From an uncultured Aquimarina sp. (lineage in GTDB: Bacteria; Bacteroidota; Bacteroidia; Flavobacteriales; Flavobacteriaceae): DNA of 64,000 nucleotides. The stretch lies in assembly GCA_947498765.1 (NCBI GenBank), contig CANMLG010000006.1:1-64000 (forward strand), written 5' to 3'. Both the position numbers and the translations under genes were made by a program. Below the pieces are notes generated by a model. That model was not told the DNA's origin. It worked only from the letters and a program-made list of their open reading frames with translations, and ran no database searches. Shown piece by piece: positions 35,388 through 44,440 of the stretch (position 1 is its first letter; every line of letters begins with the position of its first letter).

Positions 35388-36263
35388 TTAATTTTTTAAC
35401 AAGCGTAATAAATACTTTCCATATTCATTTTTAGAAAGAGGTATAGCTAAACTTTCAAGTTGTTTGGCATCAATATATCCTTTTTCATAAACGATTTCTT
35501 CTAAACAAGCAATTTTTAAACCTTGTCTGTTTTCAATGGTTTGTATAAAATTTGAGGCCTCTAATAGGGAATTGTGTGTACCAGTATCAAACCATGCATA
35601 GCCGCGCCCCATAAGTTCAACAGAAAGTTTTTTTTGATTTAAATAAGCTTGATTAACTTCGGTAATTTCTAATTCGCCACGTTGGCTAGGTGTGGTTGCT
35701 TTTGCTATTTTAATTACAGAGTTTGGATAAAAATATAGTCCAACTACAGCGTAATTGCTTTTTGGTTTTGTGGGTTTTTCTTCAATACTACTAGCTTTTC
35801 CGTTTGTGCCAAATGCTACCACACCATAACGTTCTGGATCATTAACATAATAGCCAAAAACAGTAGCTGTGTCATTATTTGTTACATTTTTTACTGATTT
35901 AGCTAATAATTCGGAAAAGCCATGTCCATAAAAAATATTATCACCCAAAATTAAACAAACATCATCATCACCTATAAAATCTTCTCCTATAATAAAAGCT
36001 TCGGCTAAACCATTGGGGTGTTGTTGTACTTTGTAGGTGAATGAAATGCCTAATTCGTTTCCATTGCCAAGCATGCGTTCAAAATAGGGTAAATCTTGAG
36101 GTGTTGATATGATTAATATATCTGTAATCCCCGATAGTAATAGTACTGAAATAGGATAATATATCATAGGTTTATTATACACCGGTAGCAACTGTTTTGA
36201 AACTCCCTTTGTAATAGGATATAAACGTGTGCCACTTCCACCTGCCAGTACAATTCCTTTCAT
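35388..36263 (-). CDS. rfbA: Glucose-1-phosphate thymidylyltransferase
   Basis: A 291-residue nucleotidyltransferase making dTDP-glucose from dTTP and glucose 1-phosphate. The signature [21 protein letters not shown] (residues 8-28) holds the catalytic Arg and Lys, and the metal-binding Asp is in [10 protein letters not shown]. Length is typical. It is the first gene of the operon running down to the PHP phosphatase at 30.5 kb. A long non-coding stretch of 339 bases lies upstream. Confidence 0.96.
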   Translation of the reverse strand: MKGIVLAGGSGTRLYPITKGVSKQLLPVYNKPMIYYPISVLLLSGITDILIISTPQDLPYFERMLGNGNELGISFTYKVQQHPNGLAEAFIIGEDFIGDDDVCLILGDNIFYGHGFSELLAKSVKNVTNNDTATVFGYYVNDPERYGVVAFGTNGKASSIEEKPTKPKSNYAVVGLYFYPNSVIKIAKATTPSQRGELEITEVNQAYLNQKKLSVELMGRGYAWFDTGTHNSLLEASNFIQTIENRQGLKIACLEEIVYEKGYIDAKQLESLAIPLSKNEYGKYLLRLLKN

Positions 36264-36289
36264 TAATTAAAAAATTAGATTTATTGATT

Positions 36290-36490
36290 CTTATACGATT
36301 TGCTAACAAAAATTTCGCATATATGCTGTTTCTTTTTCGCTATTCTAGCGTTAAAAAAAGCAACCGTAGCTAAGGCTATGCTTTTTCCTCCAAGCATCAA
36401 CTGGCTCATCACTATCGTGCTGCCCTGCCTTAGACTAGCAAAAAATAATTCAACATATTTATACGAAATCATTATCAGTAAATCGTATTA
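36290..36490. other. GC-richer structured intergenic element (RNA or dispersed repeat candidate)
   Basis: Within the 339-base gap between rfbA and dnaN, the stretch around 36355-36440 is clearly richer in G and C than its surroundings. It has nested inverted repeats: ATGCTT/AAGCAT (36378-36383 with 36392-36397), CTAAGGC/GCCTTAG (36370-36376 with 36427-36433), and outer ATTTCG/CGAAAT pairing. Short open frames exist on both strands but none looks like a protein. It may be a small RNA, a leader of the rfb operon, or a repeated extragenic element. Confidence 0.4.
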
Positions 36491-36547
36491 CATAATCAGT
36501 AACAAATGTACTATAATGATTTGGTAACCAAAAACAGCTTTAAACAT

Positions 36548-36580
36548 AAAAAATCCAATAGTATAGCTATTGGATTTTTT
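36548..36580 (-). terminator. Terminator of dnaN
   Basis: A perfect 14-bp stem (36548-36561 with 36567-36580, 5-base loop) with flanking A and T tracts lies 22 bases past the dnaN stop codon on the minus strand. Confidence 0.85.
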
Positions 36581-36602
36581 TATAATATTGGATAAAAAAG
36601 TA

Positions 36603-37721
36603 TTAGCTATTTAGCATAACAGGCATTACAAGCATAGTTACTTTTTCGCCTTCTTCTAATCCGTCAATTGGAGTTAAAATTCCAGCTCTATTGGGTAATG
36701 ACATTTCCAATTGCACATCGGAAGCATTAAGATTGTTGAGCATTTCGACAAAAAAGCGAGAATTGAAACCAATTTCCATGTCATCACCTTGGTAATCACA
36801 AGTTAAACGTTCTTCGGCTTTGTTTGAATAGTCAATATCCTCGGCAGAAATGTTTAATTCTGCTCCTGCTATTTTTAAACGAATTTGATGTGTGGTTTTA
36901 TTTGAAAAAATAGAAACACGCCTAACTGAACTTAAAAATTGTGAGCGTTCAATGCTTAGTTTATTAGGATTTTCTTTAGGAATTACCGCTTCGTAATTAG
37001 GGTATTTCCCATCAATAAGTCTACAAACTAATTCAATATCATCAAAGCTAAATTTAGCATTCGAATCATTGTACTCAATAAGCACATCCGTGTCTGATCC
37101 GGCTAAGATTCCTTTTAATAAATTTAAAGGTTTTTTAGGCATAATAAATTCAGCCACTTGACTAGCGGTAACATCACTGCGTGTATATTTTACTAATTTA
37201 TGTGCATCGGTAGCTACAAAGGTTAATTCTTCAGGAGAAAACTGAAAGAAAACGCCACTCATAACTGGACGAAGCTCATCATTCCCAGAGGCAAAAATAG
37301 TTTTACTAATAGCATTGGCTAATACATTTCCAGGGATATTTGTAGCACTAGGATCTTCTAAACTAACCGCCTTAGGAAATTCATTACCATCGGCATAAGC
37401 CAAGGCATACTTACCATGATTTGAGCTAATTTCAATAGTGTTATTATCCTGTAATATAAAAGTTAAAGGTTGCTCAGGAAAAGTTTTCAATGTTTCCAAT
37501 AAAAGTTTTGCGGGTACAGCAATATTTCCAGTGTCTTCGGACTCTACTTGAATTTTAGCAACTATAGTAGTTTCTAAATCAGAAGCAGATACTAATAAAT
37601 CGTTTCCAATTAATTCAAAAAGAAAATTATCTAAAATAGGTAATGCATTGCTGTTATTTATAACTCCTCCTAAAACTTGTAATTGTTTAAGTAGGTAGGA
37701 GCTCGAAACGATGAATTTCAT
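36603..37721 (-). CDS. dnaN: DNA polymerase III subunit beta (sliding clamp)
   Basis: A 372-residue replication clamp that encircles DNA and tethers the polymerase. Three similar domains of about 120 residues follow one another, starting MKFIVSSSYLLKQLQVLGGVI. The C-terminal clamp motif is MLVMPVMLN, the usual MPM(R/x)-like end. It is not next to dnaA here. A TATATTTG promoter box lies 26 bases upstream and a strong terminator downstream, so it is probably monocistronic. Confidence 0.96.
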   Translation of the reverse strand: MKFIVSSSYLLKQLQVLGGVINNSNALPILDNFLFELIGNDLLVSASDLETTIVAKIQVESEDTGNIAVPAKLLLETLKTFPEQPLTFILQDNNTIEISSNHGKYALAYADGNEFPKAVSLEDPSATNIPGNVLANAISKTIFASGNDELRPVMSGVFFQFSPEELTFVATDAHKLVKYTRSDVTASQVAEFIMPKKPLNLLKGILAGSDTDVLIEYNDSNAKFSFDDIELVCRLIDGKYPNYEAVIPKENPNKLSIERSQFLSSVRRVSIFSNKTTHQIRLKIAGAELNISAEDIDYSNKAEERLTCDYQGDDMEIGFNSRFFVEMLNNLNASDVQLEMSLPNRAGILTPIDGLEEGEKVTMLVMPVMLNS

Positions 37722-37746
37722 GATATGTATATTTTATCTAGTATTA

Positions 37747-37754
37747 CAAATATA
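37747..37754 (-). promoter_or_regulatory. -7 promoter box of dnaN
   Basis: TATATTTG on the minus strand, an exact TAnnTTTG match, lies 26 bases before the dnaN ATG at 37721. Confidence 0.7.
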
Positions 37755-37909
37755 ATTTGAATAATTCCCTAAGAAATTCGAAACGGATCATATTTATTAA
37801 CAAACTTTCAGGTAAGTTGTTCATTAGTTACATCAATTTAGTATTTTAATATAATAATAGTTTGTTGAGGTAGTTGAAATTCTTTTTCACGTAGTGTAAT
37901 AATCAATGC

Positions 37910-40291
37910 TTACTTCCCATATTTATTTTTTCTATAGATAAAAAACAACAAATATCCCATACTAATAATAAGTTGAGGGATTATTATACAGATCCATTGC
38001 CAAAAGCTTTTGTTTGTAGCTACTTTGTCAAGGTTAAGTACAGGTATATTTATTTGCTTGGCGCGAAGGGTTACAAGGCCAGAATCATCCAAAAGATAAT
38101 TGGCAGCATTTAATAAAAAATCCTTGTTGGCATAATTCTTTTTAGAAATAGGATCAAAACCAAGTTCTAAAGGACGTTGTTGGGCAACAGCATTTTTAAC
38201 TACATCACCATCGGATATTAAAATTAACTTACTTGTTAGTGTGATATCCTTAAAATTATCAATTTCATAAGGTAAAATACGATTTTTGTAAGTGCTTTTT
38301 ATTTCACCTTCTAATAACACAGCTAAGTTTTGATTGCCGCTATCAAAGTTTTCTCTTTTGAGTTCTTTTGTAATTTGAGAAAGTTTTAATTCAAATGGAA
38401 TACCTTGGAGTTTAGTTGCATGTGAACTTTGTAATAAGACTGTTTTTTTTGTTTTATTTTTTAAAGTATCAATAGGACTAGTAAAATTAAAAAGTACGTT
38501 TCCTAAATTGGTTGTTATAGGATGAGTGTTGTTATTTTGGGATAGACTAGCGTATCCCCAAGTATACGGAATATATTGGGTGTTGCTACCTTCTCCGTTT
38601 GCCAAAATAATAGGAGCTGAGTAGTAGTCGTTTATTAATTGTGGATTAATACGCACTCCATAGGCAAATAACATATCTTTTAAGCGTACATCTCTATTCC
38701 AAGCCAATGTTTTGTTTTCATTGTTGGTAAATAAGCTATCCTTTTCGGCAACTACTTTATCTAATAAAAGTAACTGGTTTCCGCCATGCATTAAATGCTG
38801 GTCAAGTACTAGTTTTTGATTTTCGGTAAACTCCTTGGTAGGTTTTGCATTAATCACTAAATCAAAATTTTGTAATTCTTTAAGGGTACCTGTAACATTA
38901 GTGTTTGCGGAATCGAGTGTAAAAGGAGCAATACGGTAATATTTTTGTAAAGCTTTGATGTAATCGGCAATATATATATCATCTAATTGATTATTACCCT
39001 TTAAAATGGCAATTTTTTTTATTTTAGGAAGTGCTAATTGTTTTAAGGCGTCGGTAAAAGCATATTCTAAATTTTGAACCGAAGCTGTTATGCGTTCGGA
39101 AGTAGTAGCGCCTAAGCTGTTTTTTAATAAAGGTATTTTTACACTTTTATTATTAAAGTAAGCTAATGCCCAAGGGACAACAACTTCTTTTTTTAGTACA
39201 CCTTCAAATTTAGTATTTACCTCTGCAGGAGTAAGTCCTAAACGCTGTAACTCGGCTATATTTTGAGCCTTTAACTCGGATTTAGCTAAAGGATCATTAA
39301 AAATGAATTTTATGTTTTTATTTTCGGCTGAAAATGTGGTTAATAATTGTTTTGTTTCTCGCTGTAGCTTTTTAAATTCTGGCGGAAGCTTTCCATCCAA
39401 AAGGATGTCAATAGTTACTTGCTTGTCTATTTGAAATAGTAGGTTTTTAGTAGTTTCGGAAAGGCTAAAACGTTTATCCTTTGTTAAATCAAAACGATGA
39501 TAGCTGTAATTACTTATGAAGCCTATAGCTATAAAACCACTTAGGATGAGTCCAGCTTTTTTATAATTTATAGGTTGATTACTTTTTCTGAAAATAAAAA
39601 AAGTAATCCCCAAAAATAAGGCACAAAAACTAATAAAATAAACAATGTCACGTGTATCTAAAACACCCTGACTAATACGATCATAATGATAAGCAATACC
39701 TAAGGTGTCTAAACTTTTAATATTAGTTAAAGCAGTTAAGTTTGAGATACCAAAATAAGCGACAAAACATAAAAAAATACTTATTAAAAGAGCTATCGTT
39801 TGGTTTTGAGTTAAGCTTGAAGCAAAAATACCTATAGCCGCATATGCAGCTCCTAATAATAAAAGTGCTATGTATGAACCTATGATACTACCATAATCAA
39901 TTTCGCCCAAAGGCAAAGCTAATTGATGTAATGCGATAATGTAAATAAGTGTCGGCAATACCGAAAAAAGTATGATTAAGCAAACACCGATGTATTTTCC
40001 CAAAATAAGTTGAAAGATGCTAATAGGTTTGGTTAACAATAGTTCTAGTGTACCTTGTTTACGTTCATCAGCAAAACTTTGCATGCATGCAGCAGGTATG
40101 AGGAGTAAAAATACCCAAGGAGCTATTTCAAAAAATGGAGAAAGACTAGCAAAGCCATTATTGATAATATTAAAATTTCCATGGAGTACCCAAAGGAAAG
40201 CACCAGTAATTCCTAAAAAGCAGGTCATAAAAACATACCCAATAGCAGAAGAAAAAAAATGAATCAATTCTTTTTTTAATAATGCTATCAT
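37910..40291 (-). CDS. gldFG: Fused gliding-motility ABC transporter protein GldF-GldG
   Basis: A 793-residue protein with two normally separate parts. Residues 1 to about 240 are a GldF-like ABC-2 permease with six membrane helices and the conserved SFADERKQGTLELLLTKPI loop. From about residue 245 a GldG-like protein follows: membrane helix, then YHRFDLTKDKRFSLS, a large periplasmic ABC-type auxiliary domain and a C-terminal helix (about 765-785). The junction KSNQPINYKKAG is in frame with no stop. In Flavobacterium johnsoniae the two are separate genes that work with the ATPase GldA in gliding motility. GldA is not in this window. It is followed upstream by the SAM hydroxide adenosyltransferase gene, 25 bases away on the same strand. 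Confidence 0.9.
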   Translation of the reverse strand: MIALLKKELIHFFSSAIGYVFMTCFLGITGAFLWVLHGNFNIINNGFASLSPFFEIAPWVFLLLIPAACMQSFADERKQGTLELLLTKPISIFQLILGKYIGVCLIILFSVLPTLIYIIALHQLALPLGEIDYGSIIGSYIALLLLGAAYAAIGIFASSLTQNQTIALLISIFLCFVAYFGISNLTALTNIKSLDTLGIAYHYDRISQGVLDTRDIVYFISFCALFLGITFFIFRKSNQPINYKKAGLILSGFIAIGFISNYSYHRFDLTKDKRFSLSETTKNLLFQIDKQVTIDILLDGKLPPEFKKLQRETKQLLTTFSAENKNIKFIFNDPLAKSELKAQNIAELQRLGLTPAEVNTKFEGVLKKEVVVPWALAYFNNKSVKIPLLKNSLGATTSERITASVQNLEYAFTDALKQLALPKIKKIAILKGNNQLDDIYIADYIKALQKYYRIAPFTLDSANTNVTGTLKELQNFDLVINAKPTKEFTENQKLVLDQHLMHGGNQLLLLDKVVAEKDSLFTNNENKTLAWNRDVRLKDMLFAYGVRINPQLINDYYSAPIILANGEGSNTQYIPYTWGYASLSQNNNTHPITTNLGNVLFNFTSPIDTLKNKTKKTVLLQSSHATKLQGIPFELKLSQITKELKRENFDSGNQNLAVLLEGEIKSTYKNRILPYEIDNFKDITLTSKLILISDGDVVKNAVAQQRPLELGFDPISKKNYANKDFLLNAANYLLDDSGLVTLRAKQINIPVLNLDKVATNKSFWQWICIIIPQLIISMGYLLFFIYRKNKYGK

Positions 40292-40316
40292 AGTGTTTTA
40301 ATTTTTTAAAATTTAG

Positions 40317-41150
40317 TTAATCTTCAAAAGTAATAGTAATCGTATCTCGGTACTTTAAACCAAATAATGTATTTGCTGCGCCATAGGTGTTAGGATTGCT
40401 TCGGTATATAGCTAACTCTAAAAAGTGAGAAGTATTGAATAAAGCAATTTTTTTTCCGTCTTCTTCTCTCTTTGATTTTTCAACAGTAAAATTAATCGCT
40501 TCACTATAGCGGTTAACAATAGTTGAAAAATCAACTCTGCGTGCTGTAATTTTATAATTACGTCCTTTTTGAACGCTTTCAAAAAAAATACGCGTAACAT
40601 TGGTTACTACGTTTCCATAATTGTCAATATAAATAACACTTCCTACAATCTGATTTCCTCCTTGATTTACTACTGGGGCTGTTGTTGTTAGTACTTTAGT
40701 TTCGTTAATTCGCTTACCAATAACTTCCAATTTACCACCACGCGATAAATGACAAGCTACTCTAACAAAAATGTCCAAAGTAGGAAAATTGCCTTGTTTG
40801 GTATCGGGTAAACTAATTTCAACTAAATTTTCGGGTTTAAATTCCGAAGTGATTAATGATATAATCCCATTATCAGCACAAATAAAATAATGGCCATCTA
40901 ATAATACAGCAATGTGTTTATTTTCAGGCGTAAGCTCACTATCAATGCCAATAATATGTATAGTTCCTTCGGGAAAGCTCTTATAAGCATTTTTAATTAT
41001 ATAGGCACCTTCTTCAATATGAAATGGTGAAATTTGATGTGAAATATCAACAACTGTAGCTTCAGGTAATTCACTATAAATAGCTCCTTTTACTGCTGCT
41101 ACAGAATGGTCTTTATTACCAAAATCAGTGGTTAAGGTTATAATTGACAT
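40317..41150 (-). CDS. SAM hydroxide adenosyltransferase (DUF62 family)
   Basis: A 277-residue member of the family that includes chlorinase and fluorinase. The N-terminal LTTDFGNKDH motif supplies the SAM-binding Asp residues, and VVDISHQISPFHIEEGAY is strongly conserved. The halide-binding insert of fluorinases is not seen, so hydrolysis of SAM to adenosine and methionine (the hydroxide-adding activity) is the expected reaction. It begins the minus-strand unit with gldFG and is divergent from phoH across 235 bases. Confidence 0.88.
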   Translation of the reverse strand: MSIITLTTDFGNKDHSVAAVKGAIYSELPEATVVDISHQISPFHIEEGAYIIKNAYKSFPEGTIHIIGIDSELTPENKHIAVLLDGHYFICADNGIISLITSEFKPENLVEISLPDTKQGNFPTLDIFVRVACHLSRGGKLEVIGKRINETKVLTTTAPVVNQGGNQIVGSVIYIDNYGNVVTNVTRIFFESVQKGRNYKITARRVDFSTIVNRYSEAINFTVEKSKREEDGKKIALFNTSHFLELAIYRSNPNTYGAANTLFGLKYRDTITITFED

Positions 41151-41217
41151 TTGGTTGATTACTAATTAATTTTGAAAATGATTGTTGTAGTACAAAATTG
41201 CTATATCTAATACTCAA

Positions 41218-41267
41218 ATTTAGCGTTTATTTCAAGTAGCGAAAATAACAAAAATCCTACGCTAAAT
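41218..41267. promoter_or_regulatory. Nested inverted repeats between the SAM hydrolase and phoH genes
   Basis: ATTTAGCGT (41218-41226) and ACGCTAAAT (41259-41267) are a perfect 9-bp inverted repeat. Inside it TTATTTC and GAAAATAA form a second, smaller one. It lies between two divergent genes, about 120 bases before phoH. It may be an operator or an RNA hairpin; no known element was recognised. Confidence 0.35.
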
Positions 41268-41385
41268 ATTACAAAAATAAAAACTAACTTTAGGAAGTGG
41301 TTTAAACTTTTTGATTAGCTTGTTTTTATTTTTAAAAAGAAGTTGAAAACCTTATTTTTAAATAATAATTAAAACGACTAGAAAT

Positions 41386-42342
41386 TTGAACGAACTTATC
41401 ATAGAACTGACAGATGTAAGTCCAAGAGATTTTTTTGGACAACAAAATGAAACTATTGACACTTTAAAAAAGTATTTTCCTAAATTAAAGCTAGTAGCTA
41501 GGGGAACTAAAATGAAAGCATATGGTGACGAAGATCAGTTGGAGGAATTTGATAAGCGTTTGAATATGTTGTTGGAACATTATGCCAAATACAATAAGCT
41601 TGATGAAAATGTAATTGAACGTGTACTCACGAGTAACGAAAAAGCAGATTACGATACAGCTGATCATACCAACGGAGTTTTAGTGCACGGTGTTGGTGGT
41701 AAAAAGATAAAAGCACAAACAGCAAATCAGCGTAAATTAGTTGATTTGATGCGTAAAAATGATATGGTTTTTGCCATTGGTCCGGCTGGAACAGGGAAAA
41801 CCTACACAGGGGTAGCTTTAGCGGTAAAAGCCTTAAAGGAAAAGCAAGTAAAGCGAATTATATTAACACGACCCGCTGTGGAGGCAGGTGAAAACTTAGG
41901 TTTTTTGCCAGGTGATATGAAGGATAAATTGGACCCATACATGCAACCTCTTTATGATGCCTTACGTGATATGATTCCAGCGGAACGTTTGGAAGATTTT
42001 ATTGAAAAAGGAACTATTCAAATTGCGCCATTGGCATTTATGCGTGGTCGTACCTTAGATAATGCCTTTGTTATTTTAGATGAAGCCCAGAATACTACAC
42101 ATTCACAAATGAAAATGTTTTTAACACGTATGGGTAGAAATGCTAAGTTTATGATTACAGGAGATCCTGGTCAAATAGATTTACCTCGCCGAGTAACTTC
42201 GGGACTTAAAGAAGCTTTATTAGTATTAAAAGATGTTAAAGGTATTGGAATGATCTATTTAGATGATAAAGATGTGATTCGTCATAAATTAGTAAAAAGT
42301 GTTATTGCAGCGTATAAAGGGATTGAAAATAATCCAGAATAA
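41386..42342 (+). CDS. phoH: PhoH family ATPase
   Basis: A 318-residue cytoplasmic ATPase. The N-terminal region (about 1-110) has a KH-like fold starting MNELIIELTDVSPRDFFG; Walker A GPAGTGKTY is near residue 133 and Walker B with AFVILDEAQNTT near 226. The start is a TTG at 41386: no in-frame ATG exists between the upstream TAA (41359-41361) and the conserved N-terminus, which supports the TTG. PhoH-like proteins are linked to phosphate stress and RNA metabolism. An SGNH hydrolase gene follows after 24 bases. Confidence 0.92.
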   Translation: MNELIIELTDVSPRDFFGQQNETIDTLKKYFPKLKLVARGTKMKAYGDEDQLEEFDKRLNMLLEHYAKYNKLDENVIERVLTSNEKADYDTADHTNGVLVHGVGGKKIKAQTANQRKLVDLMRKNDMVFAIGPAGTGKTYTGVALAVKALKEKQVKRIILTRPAVEAGENLGFLPGDMKDKLDPYMQPLYDALRDMIPAERLEDFIEKGTIQIAPLAFMRGRTLDNAFVILDEAQNTTHSQMKMFLTRMGRNAKFMITGDPGQIDLPRRVTSGLKEALLVLKDVKGIGMIYLDDKDVIRHKLVKSVIAAYKGIENNPE

Positions 42343-42366
42343 TACTAAGTAATACTATTATGTTAC

Positions 42367-43074
42367 ATGAAAAAATATTTAATTGGATGTTTATTTTTGA
42401 TAATGAATAGTACGTTGAGTTGTGAGCAAGAGATAAAAAAACCACTATATCCTTCTGAAAATTTGGTGATTGAACATCATAATGATTGGGCTATAAAACA
42501 ATACCCAAAACGTATAAAAGAATTTAGAAATGATCCTTTACAAAAAGGAGATATTGTATTATTAGGGGATAGTATCACCGAAGGCGGTAATGATTGGAGC
42601 GAAAAACTAGACGTTACCAATGTGAAAAATAGAGGGATATCAGGTGATATTACCTATGGTGTATTGCAAAGGCTTGAAGAGATTATTGAAAGTAAACCCC
42701 AAAAAGTATTTGTGTTAATTGGGGTGAATGATTTGTTTAATTACGTTGCCCATGAAGGAATTCCTTCTGTGGAGTATGTTGAAAATAATATTATTAAAAT
42801 TTGTAAGCAAATACGCAAAAGATCACCCAAAACAACAGTTTATTTACAAAGTCTTTTGCCTACAGCCACTGCGGAAGTAAACAAAGAAATTCTTAAAGTA
42901 AATACAACTATTAAAAAGAGTGAAGCTTTAGGTTTGTATCAGGTTATAGATTTATATGCATCGTTTGTAAATAAGAAAGGCTTTTTGAAAGAAGCATTCA
43001 CCTATGATGGACTTCATTTAAATGAGAAAGGTTATGAAGTATGGGTTGGAGTGTTGAAATTATTTCTTTTTTAA
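42367..43074 (+). CDS. SGNH/GDSL hydrolase lipoprotein
   Basis: A 235-residue lipoprotein (lipobox TLSC, Cys near residue 18). The four SGNH blocks are visible: GDSITEGG (catalytic Ser), NRGISGDIT (Gly), LIGVNDLF (Asn) and the C-terminal DGLHLNEKGY (Asp and His). The arrangement resembles the platelet-activating-factor acetylhydrolase-like esterases that de-acetylate or hydrolyse esters on carbohydrates or lipids at the cell envelope. It is just downstream of phoH on the plus strand and convergent with the Asp-box gene, 12 bases apart. Confidence 0.88.
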   Translation: MKKYLIGCLFLIMNSTLSCEQEIKKPLYPSENLVIEHHNDWAIKQYPKRIKEFRNDPLQKGDIVLLGDSITEGGNDWSEKLDVTNVKNRGISGDITYGVLQRLEEIIESKPQKVFVLIGVNDLFNYVAHEGIPSVEYVENNIIKICKQIRKRSPKTTVYLQSLLPTATAEVNKEILKVNTTIKKSEALGLYQVIDLYASFVNKKGFLKEAFTYDGLHLNEKGYEVWVGVLKLFLF

Positions 43075-43086
43075 TAGATTAAATCC

Positions 43087-44421
43087 TCATTTCAATTCGC
43101 TATCATTAATTAATGCAGTCCAAACACTCACCAAACCATTTTCTACTTGCGTCCACATGGGTCTAATTATACCATTTTTGGCATCAATAGTATTGTAATC
43201 ACCAAAAAAATTAGCACCTTTTGGGTTAAAAGCTTTTTCAGAAATAGTGTAATTTTTAAAGCTTTTAGCACCATTTTTAGATACTGACAATTGTACATTG
43301 ATATGCTTTTTGTTTACTGTATCTTCGGCATAATAAACTATATAAATAAAACCAGTGGAGTGATCAATACTCATCCCATTAAAAAAATGGTGTTTAGGGG
43401 TGTTATTTTTATTTATTTTTAAAGGACTACTCCAGGTAACCCCTTGATCCTTAGATTTACTTATAAGGATATCGGTGTTATTAGGATCCGTTTGATTAGA
43501 CCAGTTTACATAAACAGTTCCATGGTGTTTGGAGTTTGAAATATCTACCCCTGTTACGGGGAAACCATTGGCTCTTTTAACGGAAGGAATATTAAATTGC
43601 CAACCAGCCTGTTGAGTGGCAATTTTAATAGGATTAGCTAACCAGGTAGCCCCTTGGTCTTCACTTTTAGTAAACCAGATATGATGATCAAAAGCCCAAG
43701 CCACATAGATGTTTTTACCATCGGTACTAGGTACAGCGCCCTCGGTGGTTAGGTCGTCATCCTTGCAATTTCCTTGGTGGATACTTATATTTTTGGGAGT
43801 ACTCCATGTAGCTCCTTGATCACTTGATTTTGAAAAAAGGATTCGGGATCTGTCCTCTGGATGAGTGCTGCTGTATTTGTCAAATTCGGTCCAAGTAGAG
43901 TATAAATGATTGTTTTTTGGATTAGCACAGGCCCATTGTTTGTCTTGTTGTTTAGGTGGGTTTAATCCAATTCCCGTGCCAGCAGTCCAAGTATTTCCCT
44001 TATCTGTACTTTTTTGAACTACTATACGGTCTAGTATTTTTTTACTTTTCCAATTTGTGCCTTCGGGGTCACTAAGGTGGAAGTAATAAAAATCCCCTTT
44101 TGTATCAGCAATAATTACTGGGTCACCCCAAATACCATAGGAAGAAGTTTGTTTCTTTGTTGTCCAAGTGTGTCCTCCATCGGTCGAAGTATGGATGTAA
44201 TCTAATACACTCCCTGCGACAATATTGTCGGTGTTAGTAGGATCAATGCAAATACTAGGTTCGCAAGGCCCGAGTAATTTTTTATCAGTTTGGGTGTATA
44301 TTTTAACATTTTTTGGTCTAAAAGTAGTATAAGTTGTATTTTTATTTTTTTCTAATTTTTTTTTAGAGACACATGCTAAACAAATACTCGTTAATAGAAT
44401 ATAAAACAGTTTTGGATTCAT
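43087..44421 (-). CDS. Asp-box (BNR) repeat lipoprotein, sialidase-like
   Basis: A 444-residue protein from the ATG at 44421; a 12-residue non-ATG extension is rejected because the lipobox (LACVSK, Cys near residue 17) needs this start. At least five Asp-boxes of the form SxDxGxTW are spread through it: STDGGHTW, STDKGNTW, SSDQGATW, SEDQGATW and SKDQGVTW. This is the hallmark of a six-bladed beta-propeller as in sialidases and sortilins. The arginine triad of true sialidases was not confirmed, so activity is uncertain. Its start codon lies only 19 bases from the start of the divergent DUF6702-like gene. Confidence 0.82.
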   Translation of the reverse strand: MNPKLFYILLTSICLACVSKKKLEKNKNTTYTTFRPKNVKIYTQTDKKLLGPCEPSICIDPTNTDNIVAGSVLDYIHTSTDGGHTWTTKKQTSSYGIWGDPVIIADTKGDFYYFHLSDPEGTNWKSKKILDRIVVQKSTDKGNTWTAGTGIGLNPPKQQDKQWACANPKNNHLYSTWTEFDKYSSTHPEDRSRILFSKSSDQGATWSTPKNISIHQGNCKDDDLTTEGAVPSTDGKNIYVAWAFDHHIWFTKSEDQGATWLANPIKIATQQAGWQFNIPSVKRANGFPVTGVDISNSKHHGTVYVNWSNQTDPNNTDILISKSKDQGVTWSSPLKINKNNTPKHHFFNGMSIDHSTGFIYIVYYAEDTVNKKHINVQLSVSKNGAKSFKNYTISEKAFNPKGANFFGDYNTIDAKNGIIRPMWTQVENGLVSVWTALINDSELK

Positions 44422-44440
44422 GAAATAGAAATCATAATTT

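Noticed and set aside
36300-36527. Two open frames on opposite strands between rfbA and dnaN
   Set aside because: They are mirror shadows over the same structured stretch, have no domain-like features and include cysteine/isoleucine-rich runs typical of non-coding AT-rich DNA.
43087-44421. Calling the Asp-box lipoprotein a functional sialidase
   Set aside because: Asp-boxes show a propeller fold only; the catalytic arginines, Tyr/Glu pair and Asp of sialidases could not be confirmed by eye.
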